A DNA stretch of 61,206 nucleotides from Candidatus Poribacteria bacterium (GTDB taxonomy: Bacteria > Poribacteria > WGA-4E > WGA-3G): the NCBI GenBank assembly GCA_021295715.1, contig JAGWBV010000038.1, positions 1 through 61,206 on the forward strand, read 5' to 3'. Positions 16,274-24,767 of the stretch are shown here, in pieces; within the stretch, counting starts at the first letter, position 1; each line of letters starts with the position of its first letter. The position numbers and the translations under genes were made by a program. The notes beneath the pieces were generated by a model. That model was not told where the DNA came from, did no database searches, and worked only from the letters and a program-made list of their open reading frames with translations.

Positions 16274-17320
16274 CTACGATTCATCCTCCAGTTCTTGAAG
16301 TTTCGTTTCCAGTTCCGCAACGCGTTTTTGGAGTTTAGTGAATTCGGGGAGCAATTCTGGCAATTTCCGAGTCGCTGCGTGAATACGTAGTTCCTGTTTG
16401 TGAGGACGTGCGGGGAATCCAGATAGATGACTACCAGCAGGCATATCCTTTGTAACTGCGGATTTGGCGTAAACGACGCTGTCTTCGCCAAGTGTTAGGT
16501 GCCCTGCTGCCCCTCCATGCCCCGCAATATTGACGCGGTCACCGAGCGTCGTGCTGCCAGCGATACCGACTTGCGCCGCGAGGCAACAATCTTCACCAAT
16601 GATAACGTTGTGTGCGATTTGGACGAGATTATCCAGTTTAGTACCGCGTTTGATAAGCGTTTCGGAGAGTGTTGCTCTATCAATGGTAGTGTTCGCTCCA
16701 ATTTCAACATCGTCTTCAATGACCACGGTTCCGATTTGGGGGATTTTGTGGTGTCGGCTGCTAACAGGAGCGAACCCGAAACCGTCGCTACCAATAACTG
16801 CGCCACAATGAATGATCACTCGGTTCCCGATGGTTATTTCTTCCCGAATATTGACATGTGGATAAATGAGACCATCGGAGCCGATTTGAGTTCCTTCGCC
16901 GATATAAACAAACGGCTGAATAACGGTATCATCTCCAATTTCAACGTTGTCAGCGATATAGGCGAACGCTTGGATAGAGACGCGTTCACCGAGTTTGACG
17001 TTCTTTCCTAAAATTGCGGTTTCATGAACTCCCGGAAGTGCTCGGTGGTTTTTGTCCCACGCGAACATTTCTATAACTTTGACGAAAGCCCAGTACGGAT
17101 TCTCAACACAGATGGTAGGCTTACCGTTACCGTTGACACCGCGGCCAATAATAATTGCGCCTGCTTGTGTTGTCGCTATGGCAGCGAGGTACTTGGGGTT
17201 AGCAACAAAAGTAATCTGACTTGGGAGTGCTTCTTTGATTCCAGAAACCCCTGTAATTTCAATATCACCGTCCCCAGAAAGATCGCCATCCAAGCGATCA
17301 CAAATTTCCTTAAGTTTCAT
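16274..17320 (-). CDS. lpxD: UDP-3-O-acylglucosamine N-acyltransferase
   Basis: A 348-residue left-handed beta-helix acyltransferase of lipid A synthesis that adds the amide-linked acyl chain to UDP-3-O-acylglucosamine. An N-terminal uridine-binding domain (ITFVANPKYLAAIATTQAGA) is followed by hexapeptide repeats from about residue 105, including GVHETAILGKNVKLGERVSI and IGEDCCLAAQVGIAGSTTLG. The catalytic His region is LVQIAHNVIIG, with GHGGAAGHLTLG after it. The C-terminal helix is a coiled coil (RVAELETKLQELEDES). It lies in the bamA-ompH-lpxD order seen in many diderms. Confidence 0.96.
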   Translation of the reverse strand: MKLKEICDRLDGDLSGDGDIEITGVSGIKEALPSQITFVANPKYLAAIATTQAGAIIIGRGVNGNGKPTICVENPYWAFVKVIEMFAWDKNHRALPGVHETAILGKNVKLGERVSIQAFAYIADNVEIGDDTVIQPFVYIGEGTQIGSDGLIYPHVNIREEITIGNRVIIHCGAVIGSDGFGFAPVSSRHHKIPQIGTVVIEDDVEIGANTTIDRATLSETLIKRGTKLDNLVQIAHNVIIGEDCCLAAQVGIAGSTTLGDRVNIAGHGGAAGHLTLGEDSVVYAKSAVTKDMPAGSHLSGFPARPHKQELRIHAATRKLPELLPEFTKLQKRVAELETKLQELEDES

Positions 17321-17409
17321 AGCATTTAGCCGTGTTCCTTTCTCTGTCGATGTGAATGGTTATTCGGGGTTACATACCCCTTCCACAGCTGGAGTTTAGG
17401 CAGTCTGCG

Positions 17410-17955
17410 TTATTCGGAATCTTCGTTCATCAAACCGATTAACTGTTGCGTCAAATCGTAGTCCTTTTTCACATAAAGTGTAATGAGTCGTTTTTCGAGG
17501 ATGATGTCAAAATTTTCGGACTCACCGACTTTGACAATCAGTTCTTGAAGACCGTTGTAAATCGGTTCCATCAGTTCTTGCTCTTTTTCAAGCAATGCCT
17601 GCTGACCGATTTGGACTTCACGTTGATACTCCTGCTGTTTCATGCGAATTTCGTTATCTAAATCCGCTGTCTGTGCTCTTTCCACGAAGAGTTCCGTTTT
17701 CGCTTTCTTTTCTTGTAGCGTTCTGATCTCGTTTTCTAACTGCAGCAGTTTCGTTTTCAGGCGTTCGCTTGCCGCTTGGAGTAGTTCGGTGGCATCTGTT
17801 GCTTCTTGGGATCCTTCTAAAACTTCTTGTGTATTTACGACACCGATTTTGAAAGATTCCTGTCCGATACTCCCTGAACTGAAACAGAAAACTGTAAGAC
17901 CAATAACTAATAGTGTTAGATGTGCTTGGTAAGCACCTAATCGAAATGGTTTCAT
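17410..17955 (-). CDS. OmpH/Skp-family periplasmic chaperone
   Basis: 181 residues with an N-terminal signal peptide (LTLLVIGLTVFCFSSGSIGQ), then IGVVNTQEVLEGSQEA, the Skp/OmpH start. A long charged coiled coil of about 100 residues follows (LKTKLLQLENEIRTLQEKKA), with a short C-terminal head. Skp holds unfolded outer-membrane proteins for BamA. It lies directly downstream of bamA and upstream of lpxD. The start ATG overlaps the stop of a 31-codon leader ORF (ATGA), suggesting translational coupling; see 17952-18047. Confidence 0.93.
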   Translation of the reverse strand: MKPFRLGAYQAHLTLLVIGLTVFCFSSGSIGQESFKIGVVNTQEVLEGSQEATDATELLQAASERLKTKLLQLENEIRTLQEKKAKTELFVERAQTADLDNEIRMKQQEYQREVQIGQQALLEKEQELMEPIYNGLQELIVKVGESENFDIILEKRLITLYVKKDYDLTQQLIGLMNEDSE

Positions 17956-18047
17956 GAAATTATTCCTTCCAATGTTTGAATCAAAGACGTAGCCTGCAAC
18001 AACGGCGCAGGCGGATTTAAGAAAAGCACATGATAGATGGGACGCAT
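17952..18047 (-). CDS. Short leader ORF coupled to ompH (31 aa)
   Basis: ATG 18047 follows TTGCGGAGGAACACC, a full GGAGG Shine-Dalgarno seven bases away. The frame reads MRPIYHVLFLNPPAPLLQAT and ends IQTLEGIIS, with its TGA overlapping the ompH ATG as ATGA. The sequence is related to the short ORF at 10472 (shared PAPLLQA tail). Coupling is inferred from the overlap. It lies just after the bamA terminator, so it may be the first translated frame of an ompH-lpxD transcript. Confidence 0.5.
   Translation of the reverse strand: MRPIYHVLFLNPPAPLLQATSLIQTLEGIIS
17991..18012. repeat. CCTGCAACAACGGCGCAGG hairpin, copy 1
   Basis: GCCTGC and GCAGGC flank the loop AACAACGGC. The same stem-loop core occurs at 18076-18096 and, in reverse orientation, at 10529-10548. 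Here it lies inside the short ORF upstream of ompH. Confidence 0.7.
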
Positions 18048-18075
18048 GGTGTTCCTCCGCAAGGTAAAATTAAAA
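18048..18075 (-). repeat. TTGCGGAGG leader motif, copy c
   Basis: Minus strand reads TTTTAATTTTACCTTGCGGA then GGAACACC in front of ATG 18047. It is the best match to the motif consensus and begins within the T-tract of the bamA terminator. Confidence 0.75.
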
Positions 18076-18101
18076 CCCTGCAACAACGGCGCAGGGTTTT
18101 T
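18072..18101 (-). terminator. Intrinsic terminator after bamA
   Basis: A perfect 10-bp stem AAAACCCTGC (18072-18081) / GCAGGGTTTT (18091-18100) encloses a 9-base loop AACAACGGC. It lies 16 bases after the bamA stop, and on the minus strand it is followed by TTTTAATTTT. The A/T ends also allow bidirectional action. Confidence 0.75.
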
Positions 18102-18116
18102 GCAATTCGCGAACGA

Positions 18117-20567
18117 TTAAAAGCCGGGACCAACTGTGAAATGGAATTTGCCAGCGGGTTCCCCGGTTACACGATCCAAGCCATATCCCCAACCTAACCG
18201 AACTAACATACCGAGCATGGTAAACCGAGCCTCAAGACCGAGCCCTCGTTTCATATTGATTTCGCTGAAGATGTTTGAAGTGCTTTCATCCCACACCTGC
18301 CCTATATCAAAAAACAGTGCGGCTGTGAGCTGCTGAGAAATTGGGACACGATACTCAAGGTTTGCGAAGAATACCTTATCACCACCGTAAGGATTGATAA
18401 AGCCCGTTTCATCTGGATCAGGATAGATTTCCCAATCTTCGTAGCCACGAATACTATCTACACCGCCAAGGAAGAACCTTTCATAGAACAGGAAATATGC
18501 ATCGGTGCTTTCACTTCGCATGAGACCCGCGCGGGCGTGCACGGCGATAACGTGGTTCCACCAACCACTATAGAACAAACTCGAGTCGGCATAATATTTT
18601 TGGAACTTGTTGTCTGCTCCGAGAATACCACCGGAGTATTCATAAGAGAGTGTATTAAATGAACCCGCTGTTGGGTCAAACAGGGAGGTTCGATAATCAC
18701 GGGTATCTCTTCCAACGGAAAACAGAATACTCCGTGTCGAGCGGTTGTATAACTCTCGGTCTGGGTTGTGTGATTCTACGTGTTCATTCCGAAAACGGAC
18801 CGACAGATCAATGTCGTATGAGATGGGTCTTCCGAGCGTTAGAGACGCCCCGCGTCTCGCCCAAACGTACCGGTCGTATAAGTAGTTACTTCCTATCTGA
18901 CGATTAAGGAGGGCACCGACCGTTCCATAGTAGCGGCGGAAGCGGCGGTTGTCATAGATTCGGGCATTAAGCCGGGTGGGTGTTCCCAAGATCCAAGGTG
19001 TTCCAAAACTGAGTTCGGCGGTATGATGATCTCTCGTGCCTAACTCACCCTTTAAATGCACCCGATACGCGCGTCCGCGAAAATTGTTTTGTCCGACCTC
19101 TGCAACACCGAAGACCCCACCTTCGCTGCCATACCCGCCTCCGAGACTTAACATCCCTGTTCGTGGCGTTTCTGCGATATTAACTCTTAACTCTTTTCGG
19201 TTCTCTTCAGAGGTGTCGCTTGGGACGAAATCAACAGCACGGATGAAGGAGCCCATCTGGAATAAACGTTGTCGCGCTTTGCGCAGTGCTTTGACATCTA
19301 ATAACTCATCGGACTTGATGTCCAAAAAATCCAACTCGCGTTTAACGACGTGTTCTTGTGTTTTTTCTAATCCCGTAATGATTACCTTGTCAATAACGAT
19401 GACATCACCTTCGTTGATTTTCAGGATAATGTCAACCACGCCATCGACTTCATTGAACGTAGGAGACGGTGCGACTTCTGAAAGTAAGTAGCCTTTGTCG
19501 AGATAAGCTTGTTGTAACTTTGCAATTGATTCGTCAAAAGTGGCGCGATTAAATACCTCACCTTCCGCAGGGTCGAGCATCCCGCGTATTTTCTTTTCTG
19601 AAAAGAGGTTCTTAGCACCGGCTTCCACTTCAAGTGTGTAGCTGCCGATAATAAATTCGGGGCCTTCGTCAACAGTAATGTCCAGCATTAAACCGGTTTT
19701 GTCTTCTGTGAATCGTTTCTCGTAACCGATGACCTTCACTTGTGCGAAGCCTCGATCCTGATAGTAATTTCGGAGGTTCAGAGATAAGTCTTCTTCCTCA
19801 AACAACATCTGGTCGAAGGGCTTACCTGTGCGGGTTTTGAGTTTTTTCTGTAGCGTATTCGCGGTGATATTTGTATTTCCAATAAAATTGATTTCCTCGA
19901 TTCGCACCCTCGGCCCCTCGTTTATCTCAAACGTGATCTGGATGGTATTCGCCTCTTCGTCTTTATTCCCAAGGTGGGTCTGGATGCCCACAAGATAGTA
20001 CCCTTTTTCGTGGTAAAGTTGCTGTAGGGCACGCTCGCTTTCCCACCGTCGCCGATCACTATAAATTTCTGAGGGGCGAAGTGTAATTTCATCCTGCAGC
20101 TTACCAGTACTCAAATTTTCGTTTCCGATAATATTAATTCCGGAGATTTTAGGACTTTCGACGACCTTGTAGATGACTTCTAACCCGCCTTCTTCGTAGG
20201 GTTCTACATCTACTGTGAGTTCAGAGAAGAAGCCTGTATCTTTAAAGAGGCTTTTCAGGTCCTGCGTGAGGAGTTCTTCAGAGATTTCCTGTCCGATCTG
20301 TGTCTGAATAAGGGTGAGCAACATATCTTCGGAGGCAGTTTTCACCCCTTCAAAAGAGACTTTTTTGACAAGGAGCATCAAGTCGCCAGTGTCTTTGGTG
20401 GTATCTGCTGCCGTTTCTTTATCGGGTTGCGTCTCTGTCTGTTGTTCGGTGATAGTGGCTGCTTGGGGACCAAATACTGGTTTTTCCGTTTCTTCTGCAA
20501 AAGCGGTGATCGCCGCGAATCCGATAAATAGACTTATTAGAATAAAAATGTATTTTGGCGCATTCAT
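18117..20567 (-). CDS. bamA: Outer membrane protein assembly factor BamA
   Basis: About 816 residues. A signal peptide (YIFILISLFIGFAAITAFAE) and an acidic linker are followed by five POTRA domains (for example VKKVSFEGVKTASEDMLLTL, SGINIIGNENLSTGKLQDE, IEEINFIGNTNITANTLQKK, IDKVIITGLEKTQEHVVKRE). A C-terminal 16-strand barrel ends GKFHFTVGPGF with a terminal aromatic. The lid-loop motif corresponding to VRGY/F is SIRGYEDWEIYP. BamA inserts barrel proteins into the outer membrane. ATG 20567 has AGGAG upstream and begins the signal peptide; the frame extends to 20693 inside the ilvE-like gene. An intrinsic terminator follows. Confidence 0.96.
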   Translation of the reverse strand: MNAPKYIFILISLFIGFAAITAFAEETEKPVFGPQAATITEQQTETQPDKETAADTTKDTGDLMLLVKKVSFEGVKTASEDMLLTLIQTQIGQEISEELLTQDLKSLFKDTGFFSELTVDVEPYEEGGLEVIYKVVESPKISGINIIGNENLSTGKLQDEITLRPSEIYSDRRRWESERALQQLYHEKGYYLVGIQTHLGNKDEEANTIQITFEINEGPRVRIEEINFIGNTNITANTLQKKLKTRTGKPFDQMLFEEEDLSLNLRNYYQDRGFAQVKVIGYEKRFTEDKTGLMLDITVDEGPEFIIGSYTLEVEAGAKNLFSEKKIRGMLDPAEGEVFNRATFDESIAKLQQAYLDKGYLLSEVAPSPTFNEVDGVVDIILKINEGDVIVIDKVIITGLEKTQEHVVKRELDFLDIKSDELLDVKALRKARQRLFQMGSFIRAVDFVPSDTSEENRKELRVNIAETPRTGMLSLGGGYGSEGGVFGVAEVGQNNFRGRAYRVHLKGELGTRDHHTAELSFGTPWILGTPTRLNARIYDNRRFRRYYGTVGALLNRQIGSNYLYDRYVWARRGASLTLGRPISYDIDLSVRFRNEHVESHNPDRELYNRSTRSILFSVGRDTRDYRTSLFDPTAGSFNTLSYEYSGGILGADNKFQKYYADSSLFYSGWWNHVIAVHARAGLMRSESTDAYFLFYERFFLGGVDSIRGYEDWEIYPDPDETGFINPYGGDKVFFANLEYRVPISQQLTAALFFDIGQVWDESTSNIFSEINMKRGLGLEARFTMLGMLVRLGWGYGLDRVTGEPAGKFHFTVGPGF

Positions 20568-20631
20568 AATCAATCTTCTCCTGTGTGCTGTAGGCATTTC
20601 TACGCGCGTGTCGGCCCAATCTATAGCGTTG

Positions 20632-21513
20632 TCATACGTCAGCGGTATAGATTGGGGTGCCGCAGCTATGTGCGAACTGTCGAAATGCTGCAATGAGTTT
20701 TTCTGTTACTTTTCCCGGCTGTCCGTCTCCGATGGCGCGTCGGTCTATTTTCACGACAGGTATAACTTCGGCGGCTGTGCCGGTGAGAAAACATTCATCA
20801 GCAATGTAAAGATCATGCCGTGTAAAAACGCGTTCTTCGACGCGCATTCCAGCGTCGCGTGCCAGATCGATAACACTGTTCCGGGTTACGCCTTCCAAAA
20901 TTCCCATGTGAACCGGTGGCGTGACAAGGACATCATTCTTTACCCAGAAGATATTATCACCACTACATTCAACAACATAACCTTCTGCGTTAAGCATCAA
21001 GACCTCTTCTGCGCCGGATTGTTTGCCCTCAATTTTTGCTAATATATTATTTAGGTAGTTCAGCGATTTAACACGTGGATTAACGGCTTCTGAATAATTT
21101 CTTCGGATGGAGACGGTTACGATTTCCAAACCCTCTTGGTAGAATTTTTGTGGGTAGAGGGCGATTTTATCTGCAATAATAATAATACTCGGCTTTGGAC
21201 ATTTATCCGGGTCGAGTCCGAGATCTCCTACGCCGCGAGTGATAACCAATCGAATATAGGCTTCCGTGAGATGATTGCGACGGAGTGTTTCCAGAACCGT
21301 TTCCTTCATCGTTTCAATAGGGATAGGGATCTCTAACATGATTGATTTCGCGGAATCGTAAAGTCGTTCAAGGTGTTCATCGAGTTTAAAAACTCCGCCA
21401 TTATAGGAACGGATTCCTTCAAAAACACCGTCTCCATAAAGCAAACCGTGGTCGAACACCGAAACCTTGGCTTCTGCTTTTGGTAAAAATTCTCCGTCGA
21501 TATAAATCAACAT
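20632..21513 (-). CDS. Branched-chain amino acid aminotransferase (class IV)
   Basis: A 293-residue fold-type IV PLP enzyme. N-terminal YIDGEFLPKAEAKVSVFDHG and GDGVFEGIRSYNGGVFKLDE are typical of IlvE. The Schiff-base lysine lies in VKSLNYLNNILAK and the cofactor phosphate loop in GVTRNSVIDLA. C-terminal ECFLTGTAAEVIPVVKID completes the site. It likely transaminates Leu/Ile/Val; D-amino acid aminotransferase is a less likely alternative. It is four bases from lolD and is followed by bamA. Confidence 0.92.
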   Translation of the reverse strand: MLIYIDGEFLPKAEAKVSVFDHGLLYGDGVFEGIRSYNGGVFKLDEHLERLYDSAKSIMLEIPIPIETMKETVLETLRRNHLTEAYIRLVITRGVGDLGLDPDKCPKPSIIIIADKIALYPQKFYQEGLEIVTVSIRRNYSEAVNPRVKSLNYLNNILAKIEGKQSGAEEVLMLNAEGYVVECSGDNIFWVKNDVLVTPPVHMGILEGVTRNSVIDLARDAGMRVEERVFTRHDLYIADECFLTGTAAEVIPVVKIDRRAIGDGQPGKVTEKLIAAFRQFAHSCGTPIYTADV

Positions 21514-21516
21514 TTT

Positions 21517-22194
21517 CTAAAAAACCTTTCCGTCAACGAGTTGTATAACACGATCTACTTGTTGGGCGAGTTCTTGATTGTGTGTTACGATAACAAAGGT
21601 CTGTCCGGATTTGGAATTCAAATCCCAGAGCAATTCTAAGACTGCTTCGCTATTCCGCCGATCGAGGTTCCCTGTTGGTTCGTCAGCGAGTACAACCTTT
21701 GGGTGATTAATCAATGCGCGGGCAATGGCGACGCGTTGCCGTTCACCACCAGACAATTGGCTCGGATAGTGGGCAAGCCTTTCGGATAGCCCAACATAAT
21801 CGAGCAATGACTCCGCCTCTTTATAAACGCTTTTATTGTTTGGTGATGCAATTAATGCCCCCATTGCGACGTTTTCAAGTGCTGTAAATTCCGGTAATAA
21901 GTGATGAAATTGAAATACAAACCCAATTTCTTTGTTCCGAAATCGAGCGAGTTCTGTATCGGATAGTGTGAATACGTCTTGTTCGTCGTATAAAACGCTT
22001 CCTACGGTCGGTCTGTCGAGTGTCCCAATAATGTGAAGCAGTGTGCTTTTTCCGACACCTGATGCGCCGACGACTGCGAGTAATTCTGACATATATATTT
22101 CAAGGTTGATGCCTTGAAGAACTGGAAGTTCTGATTCGCCATCATAGTAAGATTTGTGTAAATCTTCGATGCGGATAAGTGTTTCTCTATTCAT
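21517..22194 (-). CDS. lolD: Lipoprotein-releasing ABC transporter ATPase LolD
   Basis: About 225 residues. Walker A is VVGASGVGKSTLL, the Q loop is FVFQFHHLLPEF, the signature is QLSGGERQRVAIARAL, Walker B is VVLADEPTGNLD and the switch His is in VIVTHNQEL. The LLPEFTALENV block is typical of LolD. It powers release of lipoproteins from the inner membrane to the periplasmic carrier. ATG 22194 overlaps the end of the permease gene by eight bases, which indicates coupling. Confidence 0.95.
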   Translation of the reverse strand: MNRETLIRIEDLHKSYYDGESELPVLQGINLEIYMSELLAVVGASGVGKSTLLHIIGTLDRPTVGSVLYDEQDVFTLSDTELARFRNKEIGFVFQFHHLLPEFTALENVAMGALIASPNNKSVYKEAESLLDYVGLSERLAHYPSQLSGGERQRVAIARALINHPKVVLADEPTGNLDRRNSEAVLELLWDLNSKSGQTFVIVTHNQELAQQVDRVIQLVDGKVF

Positions 22195-23647
22195 GTTGTA
22201 AGGCTTCAACTGGGTTCATGTTCGCTGCTTGCCATGCTGGGTATAATGTCGCAAGCCAACAGATTAAAAACGAAAGCACATTGATGAAAACAACAAAGAA
22301 CCAATTCACTTGTATCGGTAGTTGATTCATCTGATAAACTTGACTCAGCCCGAGTTCTTCGAGCGAAATCGGTGTAACAACACAGTAGAGCGCGAACCCT
22401 ATTACGATGAGCCATAAAACACTGATTGCGAACATCCAACCTTTACGGCGAGGTATCATTCGCCTGAAGGCAATTAGAACTTGTAGGACTATTGGCACAA
22501 TGAGAACAAGGGCGTACCAATAAGACGGACGCTCTGAATTATAGCTCAGAAGCCAACAAAGGACAAGTCCCAAAACCGTTCCTAATACCGTTCCAAGCAC
22601 CCCAATGACACTCCCTTGAATCATGAAAAGTCTCATAACGTTTCCGCGTGAAGCCCCGAGTGTGCGTAGTGTCCCAACATCTTTTGTCTTTTCCATTACG
22701 GTCATGATCAGTGTACTTGCGATATTAAAGGACGCGACCAAGATGATGAGTGCTTCAATGATGACGGTTGCTATCTTTTCCAATCGAAGTGCTGAAAAGA
22801 GCGGTGCCTGCATCTCCATCCACGTTCTCGCATCCGGCATTCCCTCCAAGACGGAGAACTGAACCTTGTCCTCAATCCGCCTGGCGATCCGAGGTGCTAA
22901 TTCCGCATCGGTTAATCGAACAAAGATCGTATTTACCTGATCCTCTTTGTTATATATCTTTTGAGCGGCTTGTAGATGAATAAACCCGAAGTTGTTGTCA
23001 TAAACCGCCAACTCGGACTCATAGAACCCAATCACAACGAAGTTCGCCAAGTCCGGTATGAGCATTGACTCATTTACAGGAGATTTCACAAGATTCACGA
23101 TAAGTCGGAGCACATCGCCTTTAATGACACCGAGGCGAGCCGCTAAACGTCCGCCGAGTACAATCCCGCCTGTGATCGTTTCATCTCTGATGAGTCGCGC
23201 GCTTTCGATGTACTCAGAATCTTGAAGCTCAGTGGATCCATCAACAAATTTTGAGAAATCGGTGACTTTGTCTTCCTGAACGGGATCGATGCCCTTGATG
23301 TAAATGACATCTTGAATGGTATCGCTGCGTTCCCGAAAAATGGCACTTTGTGCCCAAACAACGGGGGATGTGGCGACGACTTCCTCGATTGACTCAATCT
23401 GTGAAATCCTTTTTTCGTAACTCCCAAAGAAACTGCTATCGTGCAACCGAAGAACAACATGTGCTTCATTTGCGAGGAACCTCTCTTTGAGTTCTTGTTC
23501 AACACCGTCTAATACAGCAATGACAAGTATCACTGTGGCGACACCGAGCGCGACACCTCCAATGGAAATAATGCTGATAATTGAAATAAAAGATTGTTTG
23601 CGCCGTGAGCGTAGGTAGCGGGAGGCTACGAACCATTCAAATCCCAT
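22187..23647 (-). CDS. LolC/LolE-family lipoprotein-releasing permease
   Basis: A 486-residue permease. N-terminal FEWFVASRYLRSRRKQSFIS and ISIGGVALGVATVILVIAV are hallmarks of LolC/E. A periplasmic domain follows, then the FtsX-type membrane block (MTVMEKTKDVGTLRTLGASR, MRLFMIQGSVIGVLGTVLG) and a C-terminal YPAWQAANMNPVEALQHE. Family members are about 400-415 residues. The excess here is an inserted segment (about 370-445) with two further predicted membrane helices (YWYALVLIVPIVLQVLIAF and WMFAISVLWLIVIGFALYCV). Only one permease gene is present, so the complex may be a homodimer. Confidence 0.92.
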   Translation of the reverse strand: MGFEWFVASRYLRSRRKQSFISIISIISIGGVALGVATVILVIAVLDGVEQELKERFLANEAHVVLRLHDSSFFGSYEKRISQIESIEEVVATSPVVWAQSAIFRERSDTIQDVIYIKGIDPVQEDKVTDFSKFVDGSTELQDSEYIESARLIRDETITGGIVLGGRLAARLGVIKGDVLRLIVNLVKSPVNESMLIPDLANFVVIGFYESELAVYDNNFGFIHLQAAQKIYNKEDQVNTIFVRLTDAELAPRIARRIEDKVQFSVLEGMPDARTWMEMQAPLFSALRLEKIATVIIEALIILVASFNIASTLIMTVMEKTKDVGTLRTLGASRGNVMRLFMIQGSVIGVLGTVLGTVLGLVLCWLLSYNSERPSYWYALVLIVPIVLQVLIAFRRMIPRRKGWMFAISVLWLIVIGFALYCVVTPISLEELGLSQVYQMNQLPIQVNWFFVVFINVLSFLICWLATLYPAWQAANMNPVEALQHE

Positions 23648-23654
23648 ATATATC

Positions 23655-24218
23655 CTAAGACGAGATAGGAGCTAATGAATCATAGTCCGCTTTTAGCATC
23701 CCGTATCCCATTAAATCCTCAAAGTTATCCCATTTTTTTATATGCTGCCGAAAGCATCCCTCGTAGCACATCCCGATTTTTTCCAGTACCCGTCCAGAAG
23801 CGGTGTTTCGTTTGAAATGCTTCGCATGAAGTCGGTTCAACTTCAAGACTTCAAAGCTATACGCAACAACAGCCTTTGCTGCTTCTGTGGCATACCCACA
23901 GTTCCAATACGGTTTCGCTATCCAGTAACCGAGTTCACCATTTTCGTTCTTTGGATCGAGTCTAAGTGCTATCCCGCCAATTAAGTTTTTGTTCGTTCTG
24001 AGCGTAATTGCGAAGTTGAGTGCTTCGTCTTTTTCAAACCTTTCGTAACAGGAACGAATCCATTTTTCAGCCATACCATCTTCGTAGGGGTGCGGCATAT
24101 TCGTTAATGTTGATGCTACATCGAATTCACCAACGAGGCGTTGTAAATCAGCCGCGTCTTCAAGTGTAAACGAGCGAAGTAGCAATCTTTCTGTAAGGAG
24201 GGGCGGCGCGGACTTCAT
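23655..24218 (-). CDS. GNAT acetyltransferase, RimJ/RimL type (paralogue 1)
   Basis: 187 residues of the ribosomal-protein-type GNAT family: TERLLLRSFTLEDAADLQRL, NENGELGYWIAKPYWNCGYA, TEAAKAVVAYSFEVLKLNRL and the acetyl-CoA pyrophosphate region with SGRVLEKIGMCYEG. The protein is probably an N-alpha or small-molecule acetyltransferase. Its ATG overlaps the stop of paralogue 2 (ATGA), and the two are clearly tandem duplicates. The substrate is unknown. Confidence 0.88.
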   Translation of the reverse strand: MKSAPPLLTERLLLRSFTLEDAADLQRLVGEFDVASTLTNMPHPYEDGMAEKWIRSCYERFEKDEALNFAITLRTNKNLIGGIALRLDPKNENGELGYWIAKPYWNCGYATEAAKAVVAYSFEVLKLNRLHAKHFKRNTASGRVLEKIGMCYEGCFRQHIKKWDNFEDLMGYGMLKADYDSLAPISS

Positions 24219-24766
24219 TTTTCTACGAACTCACATTTTAGTAGACGGTATTGGATCGTATCTTCAAAAAAATATGTTCTTGAATCTTTGGGAATATATT
24301 CACCATAGTGCATCCCAATTTTTTGCAGCACCCGCCCGGATGCCGGATTTCGTTTGAAGTAGTAGGCGTAAATCAGTTCGATGTCACGCGCACGGAACCC
24401 ATAAGCGACAACAGCTTTTGCGGCTTCAGTGCAATACCCTCGGTTCCAATAAGATTTTCCAATCCAATAGCCGAGTTCTGCATCTTTGTAAGGTAAGTGA
24501 ATCCGAAAGGCCAAACCAACTTTGCCAATCAACGTTCCGTCTGTTCTCAGTGTAACCGCAAAATTCGTACGTTCGCCGTCTTTGAACCATTCTTGACACC
24601 ACTGAATCCATTCCTCTGCCGTCCCATCTTCATAAGGATATTCTATTTCATCAGTGGTCGATGCCATATCGGGATCGTTAGCAAGACGTTGCACGTCGGC
24701 TGCGTCTTCTGATGTAAACAAACGGAGTATCAACCTTTCTGTATGAAGTATCGGCGAAGTTTTCAT
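24215..24766 (-). CDS. GNAT acetyltransferase, RimJ/RimL type (paralogue 2)
   Basis: About 183 residues, closely parallel to the next gene: HTERLILRLFTSEDAADVQR, KDAELGYWIGKSYWNRGYC, TEAAKAVVAYGFRARDIELI and SGRVLQKIGMHYGEY. The ATG at 24766 (MKTSPILHTERL) is chosen because it matches the paralogue; it lies against the lysS stop. Tandem duplication and subsequent divergence are apparent. Confidence 0.88.
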   Translation of the reverse strand: MKTSPILHTERLILRLFTSEDAADVQRLANDPDMASTTDEIEYPYEDGTAEEWIQWCQEWFKDGERTNFAVTLRTDGTLIGKVGLAFRIHLPYKDAELGYWIGKSYWNRGYCTEAAKAVVAYGFRARDIELIYAYYFKRNPASGRVLQKIGMHYGEYIPKDSRTYFFEDTIQYRLLKCEFVEK

Positions 24767-24767
24767 C

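Noticed and set aside
16499-17011. 170-codon plus-strand frame
   Set aside because: It lies antisense to the hexapeptide-repeat region of lpxD; the periodic repeats of lpxD keep the opposite strand open.
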